A DNA stretch of 14,356 nt from CAZEDL01 sp964585245. GTDB lineage: Bacteria; Patescibacteriota; Patescibacteriia; Magasanikbacterales; GWA2-37-8. The notes under the pieces were generated by a model. That model was not told the origin of the DNA. It did not search any database and saw only the letters and a list, made by a program, of their open reading frames with translations. Both the position numbers and the translations under genes were made by a program. The stretch spans positions 1-14,356 of the forward strand of contig CAZPCV010000035.1 of NCBI GenBank assembly GCA_964585245.1. Reading direction: 5' to 3'. Positions within the stretch are counted from its first letter, which is position 1, and the number at the start of each line of letters is the position of its first letter. This document shows positions 11,478 to 14,356 of the stretch, one piece after another.

Positions 11478-14087
11478 TTAGTTTTTTTCCATTACTAAGC
11501 TCCAGATTTGATCACGGGTAAGAGGCAAAAGAGAAATTTCGGCTCCATTATCTGCTAAGCTGATGTTTTCACCGCTGCTCCAAGCCGGGCCCCAGAGAGA
11601 GGGGAAAATAATTTGACTGCTAAAACTGCTGCTGGCCCCCGATTGTCGCTGGGCAACCAGTTGGTAGTGGGCTGTTTTATTGACCGGCAATAAATTAGCG
11701 ACATTGTTGAGGGGCTGATTCGTTTCGGACGGTTTGATTACTTTAAACGGCAGACGATAGGTAAATTCTACTCGGCTCACTTCGCCGGGATTAGTGATGA
11801 CCCAATTGCCAAAGACTGTTTTGTTAAACTCCTCGGTTAATTTGGTGCCGGAGTTAGGCTCGAATCCGATTGGTTTTTCCACGGAGGTTAAGAGTTCATC
11901 TAGTCCCGTCCATTTTTCAGGGGCGCGGAAATGGCTTTCTTCGGGCCAACTAAAGCCGTTGGCAGAGATCAGTTCGCTGCCCAGCGGAACATAGAGACGC
12001 AGGTATACATTATTTTGTTCTCCATACATTTTTTCTCCGGGCGTGCCTTCGTGTTCGCGTGTAATTATGACGGTATCTACCACCGAGCCATCATCGTTCA
12101 CTACCGCCTGGTGGTTGATAGTTTGTTTAATTTTGGCATCGCTTTTTTGGCCTTGGATATTAGCGGCTACCGTAAATAGGTAATCCTGGGTGGGCGAGGT
12201 GGAGAGAATACGGCCGTCCCAGCCGAATTGTTCGATGGTCGCTTGTTGTTTAGGATCGCGGAAATAGGCTTGGATTTCTTTTTGGCCCAGGGCTTCCTCT
12301 AGGTTAAAGAGCACATTCAGTAATTGTTGCGGCGGCAGGGCGCGTACGGTTTCTAGTAAGTGTGGGGCCAGGTCGGCCAGGATTTGTTTGGGTTTATTAG
12401 CTGCTTTTTCCGGGCCATTTTCAACTTCGTTTTGGATTGTCGTGAGAGCCGATGTGTTTGAGAGGGTAAGTTGGCGTTTGTCGTCGGTGATCGGGCCGAT
12501 AATGGTAAGGAGGCGTTCTAACACGCTTGAGTTGATAGCAATTACGCCATCAGCCGTAACTCCGCGGCTGTGACGATAGAACCACAGTATTTTTTCGGCA
12601 CTGGTCGGAAAATCGGGAAACCAGTTGGCATCTTGAAATTCCCAGCGTTTATTTGTAAGTAACAGCGGAGTAGGCGGTTCGACATAGGTGTCGAGTTGGC
12701 CTTGCAGGTCATAGGTGCCACCTGGGGCCACGTCTAATTTGGTAATCAGGCCATCTTTCATTTCGAGGACTGCGAATGAGCCCATAAAGCCACCGGTGGG
12801 GCGAAGTTCGTAAGGGTTTTGGAACACGATCAAATAGCGGCGCAGGCCGACACCCCCAAACATGTCGGGCAATGTTTTGCCCAGATCGATTAAATGACGC
12901 AGGTCGTGAACCACGGCTCCGTAAGCAATTTTAAAATCCGCAAACGATTTTTGATAGGCGGGGGGGAGGATGCTTGGATTTACGCTTTCTACATTAGCTA
13001 AGCCGCGTTCGAAATTAGGCAGCGCTTGATCGAGATAGCTGATCAGGGTAGCCAAGCGGGTGGTAGGGGTAGAAGATGGTGATTCGGCCAGGGAATTAAG
13101 CGCGGTAATAAGAGTGTGACTGCCGAGTGCGATTTCTTGCCCGGCCAAAAGCAGGCGTTCACCGCCATTAATTTGGTTATGAATGCCAGGCACCAGGCTG
13201 GCGGCACTTGCAAGCAAACTATGTTCAGAAAGCACGTTTAGAGCGGTATCAAAATTAGCAACTGCCTCGGTGCTATGGATGCTGGCCGTCTTGAAATCAC
13301 CGCCGATTAATTGTTTGGCCGATTTGGCGAGGGTGGTAAAACCGGCGGTACCTTGTTCAATCAACGTCTGTTGGCCGGTTTTAAGATTGTGATAATAACC
13401 GGTGGCGGAGGTGGGGACGGTAGAGGTTAAAAAAATGATGACGAGGAGGGCGGTAAGCCGAGACAAGGAATAGATTTTTTTGGTTTTAGTACGAAATTTA
13501 TTGCCGAGCGTATGAGCGGTGTCATCAAGGGTTTGCGCTTGATGTTCGTACCACTGGTTAAATTTTGTCCAGGAAAGTATCGGTTGACGTTTCGCCGTTA
13601 AAAAATTTTGGCGTAATTTGGGCAATTGTTCAAGGCCGGTTTCTGGCGATGTTTTTTTAGCCGAGAGCAGTTTATCGGAAGGAATGGGAGGGGTAAATTT
13701 TTTCGGTGCGTTGTCTTTGGTCTCGTGATAAAAATGGTAGCCGGGGTTAGAAGACTGGAGAGGGGCGTTTGATTCTACGTTTTTCCAGATCGTGGGGGCA
13801 GAGGTTTTTAAGTTCACCGTGTGATTAGAGTGCGGCGGAGCGTGGTTAACGTGGTGAATATAAAAATTTAGAGCGCGACCTGGTGCTGCAGGTTTTTCGG
13901 CAGGCGGCGGAGGAGGTAGGGGTGATTTTTTTACAACTGACGACAAAACAACCGGCTGCTGGGGTGCGGTTTTTATTTTTTTGAGATTTTTGGGACGCAG
14001 GCTGGGACAGCGTGCGCTATTGTGACCTACTTTGTCGCAGGTACCACAGCGACGCAGCTGCGGGCGCGAGCGGTTTTGCTTAGTCAT
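11478..14087 (-). CDS. DUF4012 membrane protein with N-terminal CCHC zinc knuckle (869 aa)
   Basis: Residues 14-27 (CGTCDKVGHNSARC) match the CX2CX4HX4C zinc knuckle, a metal-binding fold usually tied to single-stranded nucleic acid. A proline-rich linker (LPPPPPAEKPAAPG, 57-70) and a His-rich segment (72-121) follow. The single membrane helix is at about 209-228 (SRLTALLVIIFLTSTVPTSA). The outer part carries a helical region (about 235-405) and then the DUF4012 core: RRYLIVFQNPYELRPTGGFM (416-435), DLQGQL, FQDANWFPDFPTSAEKILWF, and DGVIAINSSVLERLLTIIGP. A beta-rich C-terminal region ends RDQIWSLVMEKN. DUF4012 is of unknown function and frequent in CPR and Actinobacteria. Membrane topology places the knuckle in the cytoplasm. 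The start at 14087 has no SD, and a -10 lies 57 bases upstream. Confidence 0.85.
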   Translation of the reverse strand: MTKQNRSRPQLRRCGTCDKVGHNSARCPSLRPKNLKKIKTAPQQPVVLSSVVKKSPLPPPPPAEKPAAPGRALNFYIHHVNHAPPHSNHTVNLKTSAPTIWKNVESNAPLQSSNPGYHFYHETKDNAPKKFTPPIPSDKLLSAKKTSPETGLEQLPKLRQNFLTAKRQPILSWTKFNQWYEHQAQTLDDTAHTLGNKFRTKTKKIYSLSRLTALLVIIFLTSTVPTSATGYYHNLKTGQQTLIEQGTAGFTTLAKSAKQLIGGDFKTASIHSTEAVANFDTALNVLSEHSLLASAASLVPGIHNQINGGERLLLAGQEIALGSHTLITALNSLAESPSSTPTTRLATLISYLDQALPNFERGLANVESVNPSILPPAYQKSFADFKIAYGAVVHDLRHLIDLGKTLPDMFGGVGLRRYLIVFQNPYELRPTGGFMGSFAVLEMKDGLITKLDVAPGGTYDLQGQLDTYVEPPTPLLLTNKRWEFQDANWFPDFPTSAEKILWFYRHSRGVTADGVIAINSSVLERLLTIIGPITDDKRQLTLSNTSALTTIQNEVENGPEKAANKPKQILADLAPHLLETVRALPPQQLLNVLFNLEEALGQKEIQAYFRDPKQQATIEQFGWDGRILSTSPTQDYLFTVAANIQGQKSDAKIKQTINHQAVVNDDGSVVDTVIITREHEGTPGEKMYGEQNNVYLRLYVPLGSELISANGFSWPEESHFRAPEKWTGLDELLTSVEKPIGFEPNSGTKLTEEFNKTVFGNWVITNPGEVSRVEFTYRLPFKVIKPSETNQPLNNVANLLPVNKTAHYQLVAQRQSGASSSFSSQIIFPSLWGPAWSSGENISLADNGAEISLLPLTRDQIWSLVMEKN

Positions 14088-14143
14088 TGATAGTCAATAC
14101 AGTGTCCATACCCTCAAAAAAATTTTGAAGGATTCTGCCATCT

Positions 14144-14172
14144 AGTATACACTATTTTGGCAGACGGCTAAA
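14144..14172 (-). promoter_or_regulatory. Probable promoter for the DUF4012 operon
   Basis: On the minus strand TATACT (complement of 14144-14149) is a good -10 element. The hexamer 17 bp upstream, TTTAGC (complement of 14167-14172), is a weak -35. Transcription would start near 14137, giving a leader of about 50 nt with an 8-bp stem CTTCAAAA/TTTTGAGG. Confidence 0.45.
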
Positions 14173-14310
14173 GTAGTTTAAGCGGTTTTTAGCTATGTAT
14201 GCTGTGGATACAATTGGTATTCGGCCTTGATTAATAAAAATGACAGCTTGGTGAAGGTATTCTCTCTTTTTGAAGAGGTTTAAAAATAAGGTTTGCACTA
14301 TTTTTTTTGT
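14173..14310. other. Intergenic region between divergent promoters
   Basis: AT-rich DNA without a supportable ORF. It contains one small stem CTCTT/AAGAG near 14266-14279. I see no other structure. Confidence 0.5.
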
Positions 14311-14339
14311 TTGCTTTTTTGAGAAGCGTTTATTATAAT
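14311..14339 (+). promoter_or_regulatory. Promoter for a rightward gene outside the window
   Basis: TTGCTT (14311-14316), a 17-bp spacer and a perfect TATAAT (14334-14339). The window ends 17 bases later with no start codon in view. Confidence 0.6.
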
Positions 14340-14356
14340 GAACGCGCTTACTTACG

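Overview
This window looks like chromosomal sequence from an uncultivated bacterium of the Candidate Phyla Radiation (Patescibacteria). That placement is an inference from gene content: a CPR-style DUF4012 surface protein beside a large DUF11-like surface protein, a membrane-anchored baseplate-J-like protein, a PilB-type ATPase with no other pilus genes nearby, a short ThrRS without a TGS domain, and long genes that almost all lack a Shine-Dalgarno (SD) sequence. The standard genetic code fits: long genes end mostly in TAA and one in TAG. I see no rRNA, tRNA, CRISPR array, transposase or integrase.

Layout. 1-1035 is the 3' part of ftsH, followed by a terminator. 1120-2010 is an unusual island: a small two-helix membrane protein with a strong SD, then a run of strong inverted repeats, then a minus-strand unit with its own sigma70-type promoter, a 5' UTR that folds its SD into a 13-bp stem, and a 61-codon acidic ORF. 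Both small genes have near-perfect SDs while their long neighbours have none, and the minus-strand ORF is GC-rich at third codon positions, so the island may be of foreign origin or follow a different expression regime. 2011-2382 is AT-rich regulatory DNA with a 13-bp perfect tandem repeat and an extended -10 promoter. 2383-5115 holds a multi-pass membrane protein and a PilB/GspE-family ATPase, probably one transcript. 5213-6355 is a single-pass membrane protein with a baseplate-J-like external domain and its own extended -10 promoter.

6390-9408 is a threonine-starvation unit: promoter, a full T-box leader (stem I with a probable ACC specifier, the canonical 7-nt antiterminator bulge, and a competing terminator), thrS, and miaA starting three bases after the thrS stop. 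A terminator at 9441-9475 that can work in both directions closes this unit and the convergent minus-strand operon. That operon (14087 down to 9489) encodes a DUF4012 protein with an N-terminal CCHC zinc knuckle on its predicted cytoplasmic side, then a membrane-anchored DUF11-like repeat protein. The right edge is an intergenic region with divergent promoters, one of them for a gene beyond the window.

The items most worth following are the SD-sequestering hairpin and its small ORF, the adjacent hairpin cluster with a possible pseudoknot, the threonine T-box in a probable CPR genome, and the zinc knuckle on a surface-anchored protein. All structures were paired by hand; no folding program or database search was run.
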